Assembly: GCA_934196075.1 (NCBI GenBank) | Contig: CAKPVW010000005.1 | Coordinates: forward strand, 1 to 64,000 | Source of the DNA: an uncultured Anaerovibrio sp. | Lineage (GTDB): Bacteria; Bacillota; Negativicutes; Selenomonadales; Selenomonadaceae | Direction: 5' to 3' | Length of the DNA: 64,000 bases | In this document: positions 16,173 through 27,427 of the stretch, piece by piece | How the letters are laid out: each line of letters opens with the position of its first letter | Position numbering within the stretch: position 1 is the stretch's first letter | The notes under the pieces: model-generated | Databases searched by the model: none | What the model saw: the letters and a program-made list of their open reading frames with translations, nothing else | Told to the model about the DNA's origin: nothing | Translations under genes and position numbers: made by a program

Positions 16173-16639
16173 AAAAGCAAAATGTATATATATTACAAGC
16201 AGCTGAGGCCATGGAGTACCAAGTTGAAATCTTGTTATGGCCCCATAGGGCATTTAAATAGCTGTTATTCAGCAAATCTTCTAACGGTAGATGATTTGCA
16301 TGTTTTATGAGAAAAAATCCTGCCATTTGGTGTGCATGAAAAATTTGTGATTTTCCGGTTTTTTCATTCTGGGATTTCATCCAAATTGTTAATCACATTA
16401 TCCTTCATGTCTGACTCTCCTTGTTTAATTTGTCAGCTTTACGAATCTGCATAACCTAAAAGTAAATTATTGTTCTTCTGTATCCGTAATGTTTTTTATG
16501 TTTGCTCGCAATAATGCATTACCCCTGGACTATATCTAGCTTATGGATTTCTTCGGTGATATTTTTGTAATCTTTTTATTTTACCATAAAAAGATTTCTT
16601 TTGTATTTGCTCTTTGGGTGAATATGAAATTAAAATATA
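16173..16639. other. Intergenic region without a recognised gene
   Basis: Nothing convincing was found. On the minus strand an AAGGAGAG site precedes an ATG at 16408, but the frame stops after 14 codons at 16364. A longer overlapping frame (16105-16380) matches no family I know, so a decayed small gene is possible. Confidence 0.35.
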
Positions 16640-16674
16640 TAGATATTTGGTTTATTTTGATGTACAGTGGTACA
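16640..16674 (+). promoter_or_regulatory. Promoter and operator-like palindrome before the HEPN-like gene
   Basis: TAGATA (16640-16645), a 17-bp spacer and TACAGT (16663-16668). The -10 box lies within the inverted repeat TGTAC-AGTG-GTACA (16661-16674). About 30 bases here match the ilvD promoter region. Confidence 0.55.
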
Positions 16675-16741
16675 AGGTACGGTAGGCGGAACACAATGCA
16701 GAACAGTATTGAGAATAATTTGTTTAAGGAGGAAAAATTCT

Positions 16742-17158
16742 ATGGCAATAGCACAGCTTCAGTTAAAGTTGCAAGATTATCACAGGGCTATGAAGTGCTT
16801 GCGAGTGGCTGTTAATAGTCAACCAGATGCAAATGGTATTTATTTGGATGCTACGATTCATCGGTTTGAATTTTGTTTTGAATTAGCTTGGAAGCTGATG
16901 CAAGCCATGTTGAATAATTATGGGATTGAGGCTGACAGTCCCCGCGGTTCTATTCGTGAGGGATGGAAGCAATCCATGATTGATAATGCTGAGGATTGGC
17001 TGTATATGTCGGAGCAACGCAATATTTGCCCTCATGCATACAGTGAAAGTATTGCGTGGGACATATATGAGAAACTTTGCAATAAATACATTGATTTACT
17101 AACAGACTTTGAGCTGGAAGCCACCAAGAGAATAAATCTTCATAGGGAGTCAAGATAA
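16742..17158 (+). CDS. HI0074-family (HEPN-like) nucleotidyltransferase substrate-binding protein, orphan
   Basis: This 138-residue helical protein resembles the HI0074 family, usually paired with a minimal nucleotidyltransferase (MNT) in a HEPN/MNT module. Family hallmarks visible are Arg-Phe-Glu-Phe-Cys-Phe-Glu-Leu-Ala-Trp-Lys, Ser-Pro-Arg-Gly-Ser-Ile-Arg-Glu, and Arg-Asn-Ile-Cys-Pro-His, which fits the HEPN Arg-x4-His motif. The ATG at 16742 follows AAGGAGG at 16727-16733. No nucleotidyltransferase gene lies on either side: upstream is non-coding and downstream is ilvD. It may be a toxin-like or regulatory solitary subunit, or a degraded module. Confidence 0.78.
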   Translation: MAIAQLQLKLQDYHRAMKCLRVAVNSQPDANGIYLDATIHRFEFCFELAWKLMQAMLNNYGIEADSPRGSIREGWKQSMIDNAEDWLYMSEQRNICPHAYSESIAWDIYEKLCNKYIDLLTDFELEATKRINLHRESR

Positions 17159-17197
17159 AATAGAAATTTGCAAATTGCATATATCCACAAGGAAATA

Positions 17198-17232
17198 TGG
17201 ACATTTGGTCTATTTTGATGTACAATAGTACA
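17198..17232 (+). promoter_or_regulatory. ilvD promoter with operator-like palindrome
   Basis: TGGACA (17198-17203), a 17-bp spacer and TACAAT (17221-17226). The -10 box lies in the inverted repeat TGTAC-AATA-GTACA (17219-17232), the same pattern as before the HEPN-like gene. Confidence 0.7.
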
Positions 17233-17259
17233 AAATTGACAATATAGGAGAGTTGCAAT

Positions 17260-18918
17260 ATGAGATCAGATGTTGTAAAAAAAGGCGCTACTAGATGCGC
17301 TCATCGTTCTTTGTTTAATGCTATGGGATTTGGCCCTGAGGATTTGCAGAAGCCGTTAATTGGTATCTGCAATTCCTTTAATGAGGTTATTCCTGGTCAT
17401 ATACATTTGAGAGAGATTACTGAGGCGGCTAAGTTAGGTGTAGCTGCTGCTGGCGGTACTCCTATGGAGTTCCCTGCTATTGGCGTTTGTGATGGTATTG
17501 CTATGGGCCATACCGGTATGAAGTTTTCTTTGGCCAGCCGTGAGTTGATTGCAGATTCCATTGAGGCTGTAGCTACTGCTACTGGTTTTGATGCGTTGGT
17601 GCTTATTCCAAACTGTGATAAGGTTGTACCTGGTATGCTCATGGCTGCTGCCCGTCTGAATATTCCATGTGTGGTTGTTAGCGGCGGCCCTATGCTGCCA
17701 GGCCGTTATCATGGTCGTGATATCAGCGTTAGCCAGTCCTTTGAGGCTGCTGGTGAATTTGCTGCTGGCAAGATTACCGAGGCTGATATGACCTCCATTG
17801 AGGCTGCTGCCTGCCCTGGCTGTGGCTCCTGCGCTGGTCTCTTTACTGCCAATACCATGAACTGCCTGACTGAAGCTCTGGGTATGGGTCTGCCTGGCAA
17901 TGGTACTATTCCAGCTGCTTATACTGGTGCTCGTCGTCAGCTGGCTAAGCGGGCTGGTCATGTAGTTATGGAGCTTTTGAAGAAGGATATTAAGCCAAGA
18001 GATATTCTTACTGAAAAGGCCTTTGAGAATGCCATTACTGTAGATATGGGTATTGGCGGCTCTACCAACACTGTTCTTCATTTGACTGCTATTGCCCATG
18101 AGGCTGGTATTGAACTGCCAGCAGCTAGATTTGATGAAATCAGCCGTAAGACTCCTTATATTGCCAAGCTGAGTCCTGCTGGCACTCACCACATGATTGA
18201 TTTGAATGAGGCTGGCGGTATCAATGCTGTTATGAAGGAGCTGTCCAAGAAGGGCGTTATTCATACTGATGCTATGACTGTTGTAGGCACTGTGGCTGAG
18301 AAGATTGCCAATGCCAAGATTCTCCGTCCTGATGTTATCAAGACTGTGGAGGAGCCTTATCGCAAGGAAGGTGGACTGGCTATTCTCTCCGGTAATCTGT
18401 GCCCTGAGAATGCAGTTGTCAAGGCTTCTGCTGTGGCTGAGGATATGTTGGTATACACCGGCAAGGCTAAGTGCTTTAGCTCTGAGGAGTCTGCAGTTAA
18501 TGCCATCATGGATGGCAAGATTGTGGAGGGTGACGTGGTAGTTATCCGCTATGAGGGACCAAAGGGTGGCCCTGGTATGCAGGAAATGCTGAATCCTACT
18601 GCAGTTATTTCTGGCCGTGGCCTGAAGGTTGCTCTGATTACTGATGGTCGTTTCTCTGGTGCCAGCCGTGGTGCCTGCATTGGCCATATTTCTCCAGAGG
18701 CTATGGCTGGCGGCCCTATTGCCTTTATTGAGGATGGCGATCTGATTGATATTGATATTCCAAACCGTAAGCTGGAGTTGCGGGTTAGTGATGAGGAGCT
18801 GGCCAAGAGAAAGGCTGCCTGGGTAAAGCCTGAGCCAAAGATTAAGACTGGCTATTTGTCCCGCTATGCCAAGCTGACTACCTCTGCTTCCCGTGGTGCT
18901 GTAGTTACTGCTGACTAA
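17260..18918 (+). CDS. ilvD: Dihydroxy-acid dehydratase
   Basis: IlvD dehydrates dihydroxy-isovalerate and dihydroxy-methylvalerate to the keto acid precursors of valine, leucine and isoleucine. The 552-residue protein has the iron-sulfur and signature segments Pro-Asn-Cys-Asp-Lys (C119), Cys-Pro-Gly-Cys-Gly-Ser-Cys (185-191), and near the end Gly-Arg-Phe-Ser-Gly-Ala-Ser-Arg-Gly. The palindrome over its -10 box suggests repression. No other branched-chain genes are nearby, so ilvD is separate from the rest of the pathway. It is followed 11 bases later by trmL. Confidence 0.95.
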   Translation: MRSDVVKKGATRCAHRSLFNAMGFGPEDLQKPLIGICNSFNEVIPGHIHLREITEAAKLGVAAAGGTPMEFPAIGVCDGIAMGHTGMKFSLASRELIADSIEAVATATGFDALVLIPNCDKVVPGMLMAAARLNIPCVVVSGGPMLPGRYHGRDISVSQSFEAAGEFAAGKITEADMTSIEAAACPGCGSCAGLFTANTMNCLTEALGMGLPGNGTIPAAYTGARRQLAKRAGHVVMELLKKDIKPRDILTEKAFENAITVDMGIGGSTNTVLHLTAIAHEAGIELPAARFDEISRKTPYIAKLSPAGTHHMIDLNEAGGINAVMKELSKKGVIHTDAMTVVGTVAEKIANAKILRPDVIKTVEEPYRKEGGLAILSGNLCPENAVVKASAVAEDMLVYTGKAKCFSSEESAVNAIMDGKIVEGDVVVIRYEGPKGGPGMQEMLNPTAVISGRGLKVALITDGRFSGASRGACIGHISPEAMAGGPIAFIEDGDLIDIDIPNRKLELRVSDEELAKRKAAWVKPEPKIKTGYLSRYAKLTTSASRGAVVTAD

Positions 18919-18929
18919 GGAGTCTGGCT

Positions 18930-19412
18930 ATGCATATTGTATTGATAGAGCCGGAGATACCGGGAAATACTGGTAATATTGCCAGATTGTGTGCTGCTAC
19001 AGGTATTGAGCTGCATCTGGTGAAGCCTTTGGGCTTTTCTATTGATGATAAGCATCTGAAAAGAGCAGGCTTAGACTATTGGCATTTGGTTAAGGTGCAT
19101 GTCCATGAGAATTTTGCTGAGGTACAGGAGAAGTATCATGGTCATAAATTCCATTTTTGCAGTACCAAGGCACCCAGGGCTCATTCTGAAACTGCTTTCG
19201 GCATGGATGATTTGCTGGTATTTGGCAAGGAAACAGCTGGTATTCCAGAGGACATCCTGAAGGAAAATTGGGAGGACTGCATCCGCATTCCTATGATTGA
19301 GGGAGCCCGCTCTCTCAATCTCTCCAATTCCGCTGCCATTGTGGCCTATGAGGCTATGCGGCAGTTAGATTATGCCAACCTGCAGCAGGTTGGCCCCGGC
19401 ACAAGAACTTGA
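18930..19412 (+). CDS. trmL: tRNA (cytidine/uridine-34-2'-O)-methyltransferase TrmL
   Basis: TrmL is a SPOUT-class enzyme that methylates the wobble ribose of leucine tRNAs. The 160-residue length is typical. It begins His-Ile-Val-Leu-Ile-Glu-Pro-Glu-Ile-Pro-Gly-Asn-Thr-Gly-Asn, and the knotted SAM site is visible as Gly-Lys-Glu-Thr-Ala-Gly-Ile-Pro and Ile-Pro-Met-Ile-Glu-Gly-Ala-Arg-Ser-Leu-Asn-Leu-Ser. It is probably transcribed with ilvD. Confidence 0.92.
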   Translation: MHIVLIEPEIPGNTGNIARLCAATGIELHLVKPLGFSIDDKHLKRAGLDYWHLVKVHVHENFAEVQEKYHGHKFHFCSTKAPRAHSETAFGMDDLLVFGKETAGIPEDILKENWEDCIRIPMIEGARSLNLSNSAAIVAYEAMRQLDYANLQQVGPGTRT

Positions 19413-19446
19413 GATAAATTTGAATTGATTCATAGGAGGAATTGTT

Positions 19447-20376
19447 TTGAGTAAGGTATTTATTACAGGTCACAAGAACCCTGATACTGATTCTATTTGT
19501 TCCGCATTGAGCTATGCTGCTTTGAAGCAGGCTCAGGGCGTAGATGCTGTTGCTGTACGTCTGGGTGAGGTAGGAAAGGAAGCTCAGTACGCCTTGGATT
19601 ATTTCCAGGTAGAGGCTCCTGAGCTGATTGCTTCTGTTGAGGAAAAGCAGGCTATTATGTTGGTAGACCACAATGAGCCAGCTCAGTCTGTTGATGGTCT
19701 GGCCAAGGCAGAGCTTTTGGAGATTGTGGATCATCATCGTCTGGGTGGTCTCAATACTGCCAGCCCTATTTTTGTACATATTGAGCCAGTAGGCTGTACT
19801 GCTACTATTATTACCAAGATGTTTGACTGTCAGAAGGTAGAGATGCCAAAGAAAATTGCGGGCCTTTTGCTGTCTGCTATTGTATCTGATACTGTTCTCT
19901 TCAAGTCTCCAACCTGCACTGAGCAGGATAAGGCTGCTGCTGAGAAGTTGGCTGTTATTGCTGGCGTAAATTTGAAGGAATATGGTATGGCTATGCTGAA
20001 GGCTGGTGCTGATTTGGGAGATTTGACTCCTGCTCAGATTGCCAAGACTGATTCCAAGCCTTTCTCCTTTGGTAACTACAAGGCTATTGTGGCTCAGATT
20101 TCTGTTATGGATACTGCTGATATTCTGGCCAAGAAGGCAGAGCTGGTTGCTGCTATGCAGGAGCTGTGTCAGAATGAGGGCTATGACATGTCCCTGCTGA
20201 TGGTTACTGATATTATGGAGGAGTCCACTGAGTTGGTATTTGTAGGTGAGCCAAAGCAGTTGATTGCTGATGCTTTCGGCAAGGATGCCAGCGGTGATTC
20301 CATTTATCTGCCAGGGGTTATGTCCCGCAAGAAGCAGATTGTACCTCAGCTGACTGAGGCTGCAGCAAAGCTGTAA
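19447..20376 (+). CDS. ppaC: Manganese-dependent inorganic pyrophosphatase
   Basis: This DHH-family class II pyrophosphatase hydrolyses pyrophosphate in the cytoplasm. The 309-residue protein has metal ligands H9, D13 and D15 (Gly-His-Lys-Asn-Pro-Asp-Thr-Asp), D74 and the Asp-His-His motif at 95-97. The C-terminal DHHA2 domain ends with Ser-Arg-Lys-Lys-Gln. No CBS or DRTGG regulatory insertion is present. The start is a TTG at 19447 with AGGAGG upstream. A terminator follows. Confidence 0.94.
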   Translation: MSKVFITGHKNPDTDSICSALSYAALKQAQGVDAVAVRLGEVGKEAQYALDYFQVEAPELIASVEEKQAIMLVDHNEPAQSVDGLAKAELLEIVDHHRLGGLNTASPIFVHIEPVGCTATIITKMFDCQKVEMPKKIAGLLLSAIVSDTVLFKSPTCTEQDKAAAEKLAVIAGVNLKEYGMAMLKAGADLGDLTPAQIAKTDSKPFSFGNYKAIVAQISVMDTADILAKKAELVAAMQELCQNEGYDMSLLMVTDIMEESTELVFVGEPKQLIADAFGKDASGDSIYLPGVMSRKKQIVPQLTEAAAKL

Positions 20377-20390
20377 ATTGTATTATTCAA

Positions 20391-20435
20391 GGGCTGCTGA
20401 TGTATGACAGGAAAACACATCGGCAGCTCTTTTTG
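20391..20435 (+). terminator. Terminator of ilvD-trmL-ppaC
   Basis: GGGCTGCTGATGT pairs with ACATCGGCAGCTC (20417-20429), followed by TTTTT. Confidence 0.85.
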
Positions 20436-20455
20436 AGTTTGTGGAGGAATGAGTC

Positions 20456-22960
20456 TTGGATATTTTTTCTGGTTTGAATCCGGCCCAGCAGGAAGCGGTG
20501 GCCCACTTGGAAGGCCCTTTATTGATTATGGCCGGGGCCGGCTCTGGCAAGACAAGGGTGTTGACACATCGCATTGCCAATCTTTTGGAGCATGGCGCAG
20601 CGCCTTATAGTATTTTGGCTATTACCTTTACCAATAAAGCGGCAGCCGAAATGCGGGAACGTGTGGAGAATATGATTGGTCCTATGGCCAAGGATATCTG
20701 GCTTAGTACCTTCCATTCATTTTGTGCCCGCTTTTTGCGCCGGGAAATTGAAACTACCGGCATGTATAAAAGTAATTTTGTTATTTATGATTCTGGGGAT
20801 TCTCAGACTGTAGTAAAAAAGGTAATTCGGGAATTGAATCTGGATGAAAAGCAGTATAATCCTGGTGGTATTCGCAATGCTATTTCTAATGCCAAAAATC
20901 AGATGCTGGGGCCTATGGCCTTTGAGGCTCAGGCTAGTGATTTTTATCAAAAGAAAGTAGCAGAGGTTTACAAGGGGTATCAGAAGCTGCTGCGGGAGAA
21001 TAATGCCCTGGATTTTGATGATTTGCTATTGGTAACTGTTTCCCTGCTATCTGAAAATGAGGAGATTCGCACTCGGTATCAACGCCGCTTCCGTTATATT
21101 CTGGTGGATGAGTATCAAGATACCAATGGGGCTCAGTATCAGCTGACAACCCTGCTGGCTGGCGGCTATCGCAACCTTTGTGTGGTAGGTGATGCGGATC
21201 AGTCCATTTATGGCTGGCGTGGTGCTGATATTAGCAATATTATGAATTTTGAGCAGGATTATCCTGATGCCAAAACCATTATGCTGGAGCAGAATTATCG
21301 CTCTACTAAAACCATTTTGGCAGCGGCTAATGCGGTTATAGAAAATAACTCTCATCGCAAAAAGAAGAATCTTTGGACAGATAATGTGCAGGGAGATAAA
21401 ATCACCACCTATATGGCCAGTGATGAGCGGGATGAGGCTAGATTTATTACGGAGAGCATTAGCAAACAGCATGATATCTATAAAACTTCCTATGGTGATA
21501 TAGCTATTCTCTACAGAACAAATGCCCAGTCCCGTGTGCTGGAGGATGCCTTTATGCGGGTAGGTCTGCCTTATACAATGGTAGGGGGATTGAAATTCTA
21601 CGACCGCTTGGAAATCAAGGACATTACCGCCTATCTCCGGGTGCTGTACAACCCGATGGATTCTGTAAGCCTCATGCGGATTATCAATGTGCCTAAGAGA
21701 GGCTTGGGGCAGAGTACCATTGAAAAGCTAATGGTCTATGGCGTGGAAAACAATCTCAGCCTTTTTGAGGTAATTGCCAATGAGGAGCTTTTGGAGCAGG
21801 TGCCTGGCTTAACCGCTCGGAGCAAAAATCCTTTGAAGAAATTTGCGGAGCTGCTTTTCCAGCTTATGGAGCGCATGGATAAGCTGGCTGTTTCGGATTT
21901 GATTCAAGAGGTTATGGATGCTACCGGCTATCTTGAAGCCTTGAAAAATGACAAGGCGGAGAAAAAGCTGGAAAACGAATCCCGGATTGAAAATCTGCAG
22001 GAGTTTGTAGGAGTAGCCAAGGATTTTGAGAAGGAAGAGGAGGAAGAACCAAATCTGGAGAACTTCCTTAGCAAAATGGCTCTGCTGTCAGATATTGATA
22101 ATTCTGATTTGGAGGAGGAGAGAGTTACTCTCATGACGCTCCACTCTGCCAAGGGCTTGGAGTTTCCTGTGGTGTTTATGACTGGTATGGAGGAGGGTAT
22201 GTTCCCTCACAGCCGTACCTTGATGGAGCCTGATGAGCTGGAGGAGGAGCGGCGTACCTGTTATGTAGGTATTACCAGAGCCCAGCGCAAGCTGTATATG
22301 ACCTATGCTTCCATACGCACTATCTTTGGTCGTACCGAGGCTCACGAGCCCTCCCGCTTCCTGTATGAATTCCCAGAGGAACTAAAGGAGGAGCTGGCCT
22401 TCCGTCGTAGAAGAGAGGATAGTTTTGTGGGCTTCGGCGGCAATTATGATGGCTGGGGCAGTATTGGCGGTGGCGGTATCGGCAGTCGGAATAATCTAGG
22501 GAATCAGGCTGGTCGCTTTGGCGGTTATGGGGCAGGCTCTTACGGAGCAAGCCGCTCTACTGGTTCTTATGGAGCCGGCAGTTCTGCTTCTCGTGCTGCA
22601 GTTAACTCCGGTGGCTATGGGCAAAATGTTGGTGCTCAGGCAGGAACCATGAGGCTAAATATGTCTACAACTAAGCCTTCTCCTAAAGGACAGCCTATGT
22701 CTGGCTTGGAGGCTCTCAATGCTTTGCGCAGTGCCAATCCATCCTTGGCAGGTTCTGTAAAAATGGGTACCAAGAGTCTGAATCGACCGGATATGTCTAT
22801 TCAATGGCAGGTAGGTGACAAGGCTGCTCATTCCAAATGGGGCACTGGCACTGTGGTGAAGGTGGCAGGCAGTGGCGAGGAAACAGAGATTCAAATTAAT
22901 TTTCCTGGTATTGGCCTGAAAAAGCTGATGCAGAGATATGCTCCTTTGAAAAAAGTTTGA
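20456..22960 (+). CDS. pcrA: ATP-dependent DNA helicase PcrA/UvrD
   Basis: PcrA is a superfamily 1 3'-5' helicase in nucleotide excision repair and removal of RNA polymerase and RecA from DNA. The 834-residue protein has Walker A Gly-Ala-Gly-Ser-Gly-Lys-Thr (27-33), motif II Asp-Glu-Tyr-Gln-Asp near 217, and motif VI Val-Gly-Ile-Thr-Arg-Ala-Gln. Residues of about 655-745 form a Gly/Ser/Tyr-rich low-complexity stretch. The end is the Tudor-like domain (Val-Gly-Asp-Lys-Ala-x-His-x-Lys-Trp-Gly) that binds RNA polymerase in PcrA. It starts at TTG 20456 with GGAGG eight bases upstream, and ligA follows closely. Confidence 0.95.
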   Translation: MDIFSGLNPAQQEAVAHLEGPLLIMAGAGSGKTRVLTHRIANLLEHGAAPYSILAITFTNKAAAEMRERVENMIGPMAKDIWLSTFHSFCARFLRREIETTGMYKSNFVIYDSGDSQTVVKKVIRELNLDEKQYNPGGIRNAISNAKNQMLGPMAFEAQASDFYQKKVAEVYKGYQKLLRENNALDFDDLLLVTVSLLSENEEIRTRYQRRFRYILVDEYQDTNGAQYQLTTLLAGGYRNLCVVGDADQSIYGWRGADISNIMNFEQDYPDAKTIMLEQNYRSTKTILAAANAVIENNSHRKKKNLWTDNVQGDKITTYMASDERDEARFITESISKQHDIYKTSYGDIAILYRTNAQSRVLEDAFMRVGLPYTMVGGLKFYDRLEIKDITAYLRVLYNPMDSVSLMRIINVPKRGLGQSTIEKLMVYGVENNLSLFEVIANEELLEQVPGLTARSKNPLKKFAELLFQLMERMDKLAVSDLIQEVMDATGYLEALKNDKAEKKLENESRIENLQEFVGVAKDFEKEEEEEPNLENFLSKMALLSDIDNSDLEEERVTLMTLHSAKGLEFPVVFMTGMEEGMFPHSRTLMEPDELEEERRTCYVGITRAQRKLYMTYASIRTIFGRTEAHEPSRFLYEFPEELKEELAFRRRREDSFVGFGGNYDGWGSIGGGGIGSRNNLGNQAGRFGGYGAGSYGASRSTGSYGAGSSASRAAVNSGGYGQNVGAQAGTMRLNMSTTKPSPKGQPMSGLEALNALRSANPSLAGSVKMGTKSLNRPDMSIQWQVGDKAAHSKWGTGTVVKVAGSGEETEIQINFPGIGLKKLMQRYAPLKKV

Positions 22961-24991
<2,031 letters not shown>

Positions 24992-25050
24992 ATCTTAGGC
25001 TGGAAGGCTATGCAGGCATAGTCTGTTAATAGAGGAAGGAAGTAGTAAAA

Positions 25051-25497
25051 ATGAGCAAAATACTGGTAATGCATGGTCCAAATCTGAATATGCTGGGTAC
25101 CAGAGAACCAGAGATTTATGGCAGTACGACTTTGCAGGATATTAACGAAATGCTGGCTCAGCAGGCGGCGGAGCAGGGAGTGGAGACAGAATTTTATCAG
25201 TCCAACTACGAGGGCGGCCTGATAGATATGATTCAGCAGGCCCCGGCCAAGGGAGTGGATTTCATCATTCTCAATGCGGGAGCCTTTACCCATTATAGTA
25301 TTGCTTTGCGGGATGCCATTGCTTCTGTTAATGTACCAGTTATTGAGGTGCATATTTCCAATGTGCATACCCGGGAGGAGTTCCGTCATAAATCTGTAAT
25401 TGCTCCTGTGGTTATGGGGCAGATTTTGGGCTTTGGCACAGACAGCTATAGTGCAGCTATGTATGTGGCTATGAAGAAAATCAAGGCACAGAGGTAA
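25051..25497 (+). CDS. aroQ: Type II 3-dehydroquinate dehydratase
   Basis: AroQ forms 3-dehydroshikimate, step three of the shikimate pathway. The 148-residue protein is a typical dodecamer-type subunit with His-Gly-Pro-Asn-Leu-Asn-Met-Leu-Gly, catalytic Y23, Asn-Ala-Gly-Ala-Phe-Thr-His-Tyr, and His-Ile-Ser-Asn-Val-His-Thr-Arg-Glu. aroC and aroK lie about 28 kb downstream, so the pathway is split. It is in the pcrA-ligA-aroQ-M24-efp run. Confidence 0.95.
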   Translation: MSKILVMHGPNLNMLGTREPEIYGSTTLQDINEMLAQQAAEQGVETEFYQSNYEGGLIDMIQQAPAKGVDFIILNAGAFTHYSIALRDAIASVNVPVIEVHISNVHTREEFRHKSVIAPVVMGQILGFGTDSYSAAMYVAMKKIKAQR

Positions 25498-25502
25498 ATG
25501 CT

Positions 25503-26585
25503 ATGGATATGTATAAAAATCGTTTGAATCACCTGAGAGAATTTTTGCGGGACAAAGGCTTGGATGGAGTCGTTATCAGCAAGCTGGAGAATCTTCACTA
25601 TTTTAGCGGTTTTACCGGAGATGATTCCATGCTGGTTATCAGTATGAATAGTGCTCAGCTGGTAACAGATTTTCGCTATATTGAGCAGGCTGAAAAGGAA
25701 GTACCGGATTTTCAGATTCGCAAGCAGGAAAAGGGCCTATTGCGGCGGGTAGGTGAGTTGATTAATGAGGAAGGCTTGCAAAAGGTTGGCTTTGAGGGCA
25801 GTAATCTGTGCTTTGATTGGCATGGCAAAATTGCCCAGCTTTTGCATGACGCGGATTTTACTACCTCTGTAAGTCTGGATTCTCTGCGCCAGATAAAGTC
25901 TGCTGAGGAGCTGGCCTGCATTCGCAAGGCTATGTCCATAGGGGATGAAGCCTTTGATTATATCCTTACCTATATCCGGCCAGGTGTTAGTGAAAATGAT
26001 GTGGCAGCAGCCTTGGAGAATGTAATGAGAGCCAAGGGTTCCCAGTGTCCATCCTTTACCACCATTATAGCTTCTGGCAAAAGAGGCAGTCTCCCTCACG
26101 GAACTGCTACAGAAAAGTTGATAAATCTTGGAGAATTTGTTACAATGGACTATGGTGCTGTATATAGGGGCTATCATTCTGATATGACTCGTACCATTTG
26201 TGTAGGTTCTCCTGATGAAAAACAGAGGAAAATATACAATCTGGTTCTGCAGGGACAAAGGCTAGGGGTAAGCCTGGTTAAGCCTGGGGCATCTGGCAAG
26301 GCTGTGGACGCTGCAGTACGTCAGCTGTTTAGGGAGGCTGGTTATGATAAGTATTTTGGCCATGGTTTGGGCCATAGCGTTGGCTTGGAGATTCACGAGG
26401 AGCCAAGACTTTCGCCAGCTAGTACCTGTGAAGCATTGGAAGAAAATATGCTGGTTACAGTAGAGCCTGGCATCTATATTCCTGATTGGGGTGGCGTCCG
26501 TATTGAAGATACGGTGGCGGTTACTCCTGAGGGCTGCGAGATTCTTACTCACAGCTCTAAGGAATTAATTGAACTATGCGTGTAA
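25503..26585 (+). CDS. M24-family Xaa-Pro aminopeptidase
   Basis: The 360-residue protein has a creatinase-like N-terminal domain and a pita-bread metallopeptidase domain. The metal ligands are visible: Asp in Thr-Met-Asp-Tyr-Gly, Asp in His-Ser-Asp-Met-Thr-Arg, His in Gly-His-Gly-Leu-Gly-His, and Glu in Val-Glu-Pro-Gly and in Arg-Ile-Glu-Asp-Thr. Such enzymes remove the N-terminal residue before proline. It lies immediately upstream of efp, the conserved yqhT-efp arrangement. The start at 25503 is five bases after the aroQ stop. Confidence 0.92.
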   Translation: MDMYKNRLNHLREFLRDKGLDGVVISKLENLHYFSGFTGDDSMLVISMNSAQLVTDFRYIEQAEKEVPDFQIRKQEKGLLRRVGELINEEGLQKVGFEGSNLCFDWHGKIAQLLHDADFTTSVSLDSLRQIKSAEELACIRKAMSIGDEAFDYILTYIRPGVSENDVAAALENVMRAKGSQCPSFTTIIASGKRGSLPHGTATEKLINLGEFVTMDYGAVYRGYHSDMTRTICVGSPDEKQRKIYNLVLQGQRLGVSLVKPGASGKAVDAAVRQLFREAGYDKYFGHGLGHSVGLEIHEEPRLSPASTCEALEENMLVTVEPGIYIPDWGGVRIEDTVAVTPEGCEILTHSSKELIELCV

Positions 26586-26630
26586 TGCATAGAAATGAAA
26601 TTGTAAATTATTTTTTGGAGGTTTTTATTT

Positions 26631-27188
26631 ATGATTACAAGTACCGATTTCCGCACTGGCCTGACTATTGAGATTGATGGTGGCGTTTGGCAGGTTGTTG
26701 AATTCCAGCATGTAAAGCCAGGTAAGGGTGCAGCTTTCGTTCGTACCAAGATTAAGAATGTTGAGACTGGCGCTGTAGTAGAGCGTACCTTCAACCCTAA
26801 CGAGAAGATGCCTGCTGCTCATTTGGAGACTGCCCGCATGGCATTCCTCTATGAGGCTGATGGTATGTACACTTTCATGGATAATGAGACTTATGAGCAG
26901 ACTGAGCTGAACAAGGAACAGCTGGGTGATGCACTGAACTACCTGAAGGAGAATATGGAAGTTGCTATTCAGTCCTTCAAGGGCCGTGTTATCGGTATCA
27001 CTTTGCCAAACTCCGTAGATCTGACTGTTACCGAGTGTGAGCCAGGTGTAAAGGGCAATACTGCTACTGGTGCAACCAAGATGGCTACTTTGGAGACTGG
27101 TTATGCAGTACGTGTTCCTCTGTTCATCAACGAGGGAGATGTACTGAGAATTGATACTCGTACCGGCAACTACATCGAGCGTGCTTAA
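26631..27188 (+). CDS. efp: Elongation factor P
   Basis: EF-P rescues ribosomes stalled on polyproline. The 185-residue length and three-domain beta-barrel pattern are typical. The loop that reaches the peptidyl centre is Lys-Pro-Gly-Lys-Gly-Ala-Ala with K32 at the tip. The residue after Pro-Gly is Lys and the loop lacks the double proline of the Bacillus type, so a modification cannot be predicted with confidence. A strong TTTTTTGGAGG ribosome site precedes it, and a terminator ends the operon. Confidence 0.96.
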   Translation: MITSTDFRTGLTIEIDGGVWQVVEFQHVKPGKGAAFVRTKIKNVETGAVVERTFNPNEKMPAAHLETARMAFLYEADGMYTFMDNETYEQTELNKEQLGDALNYLKENMEVAIQSFKGRVIGITLPNSVDLTVTECEPGVKGNTATGATKMATLETGYAVRVPLFINEGDVLRIDTRTGNYIERA

Positions 27189-27219
27189 TTCAGAACCTTG
27201 ATAAATTAATACTGCACAA

Positions 27220-27257
27220 AAAGGGAGACTGTTTTTGGGGCAGTGTCCCTTTTTTTA
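27220..27257 (+). terminator. Terminator of the pcrA-efp run
   Basis: AAAGGGAGACTG (27220-27231) pairs with CAGTGTCCCTTT (27241-27252) with one mismatch, then a T run. Confidence 0.85.
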
Positions 27258-27276
27258 TACATTTTTGTAAAAAAAC

Positions 27277-27305
27277 TTGTATAAAGTCTATATGTTTGGT
27301 AAAAT
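27277..27305 (+). promoter_or_regulatory. Promoter of the asp23-nusB-recN run
   Basis: TTGTAT (27277-27282), a 17-bp spacer and TAAAAT (27300-27305). The transcript has a leader of about 120 bases. Confidence 0.65.
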
Positions 27306-27427
27306 AATAGATAAAGAATTGTATTTACAATTTTTGTGACGAGAAATAAATATGCAGGATTTCTCCATAGAAAAATTGACTGCATAATTTAAAATCTCGG
27401 TTTAGAGTTGCAAGGGAGGTTTTTATT

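Noticed and set aside
15851-16180. A 109-codon minus-strand frame rich in Phe, Leu and Pro
   Set aside because: It is a translation of the 54-bp tandem repeats and R2; no ribosome site or family match.
16105-16408. A possible minus-strand small gene with an AAGGAGAG site before ATG 16408
   Set aside because: The frame stops after 14 codons; a frameshift would be needed to reach the longer frame beginning at 16380, which matches nothing I know.
17434-18687. Long minus-strand frames opposite ilvD, typA, lysS and ligA
   Set aside because: All are shadows of strongly biased + strand genes; none has a ribosome site or recognisable domain.
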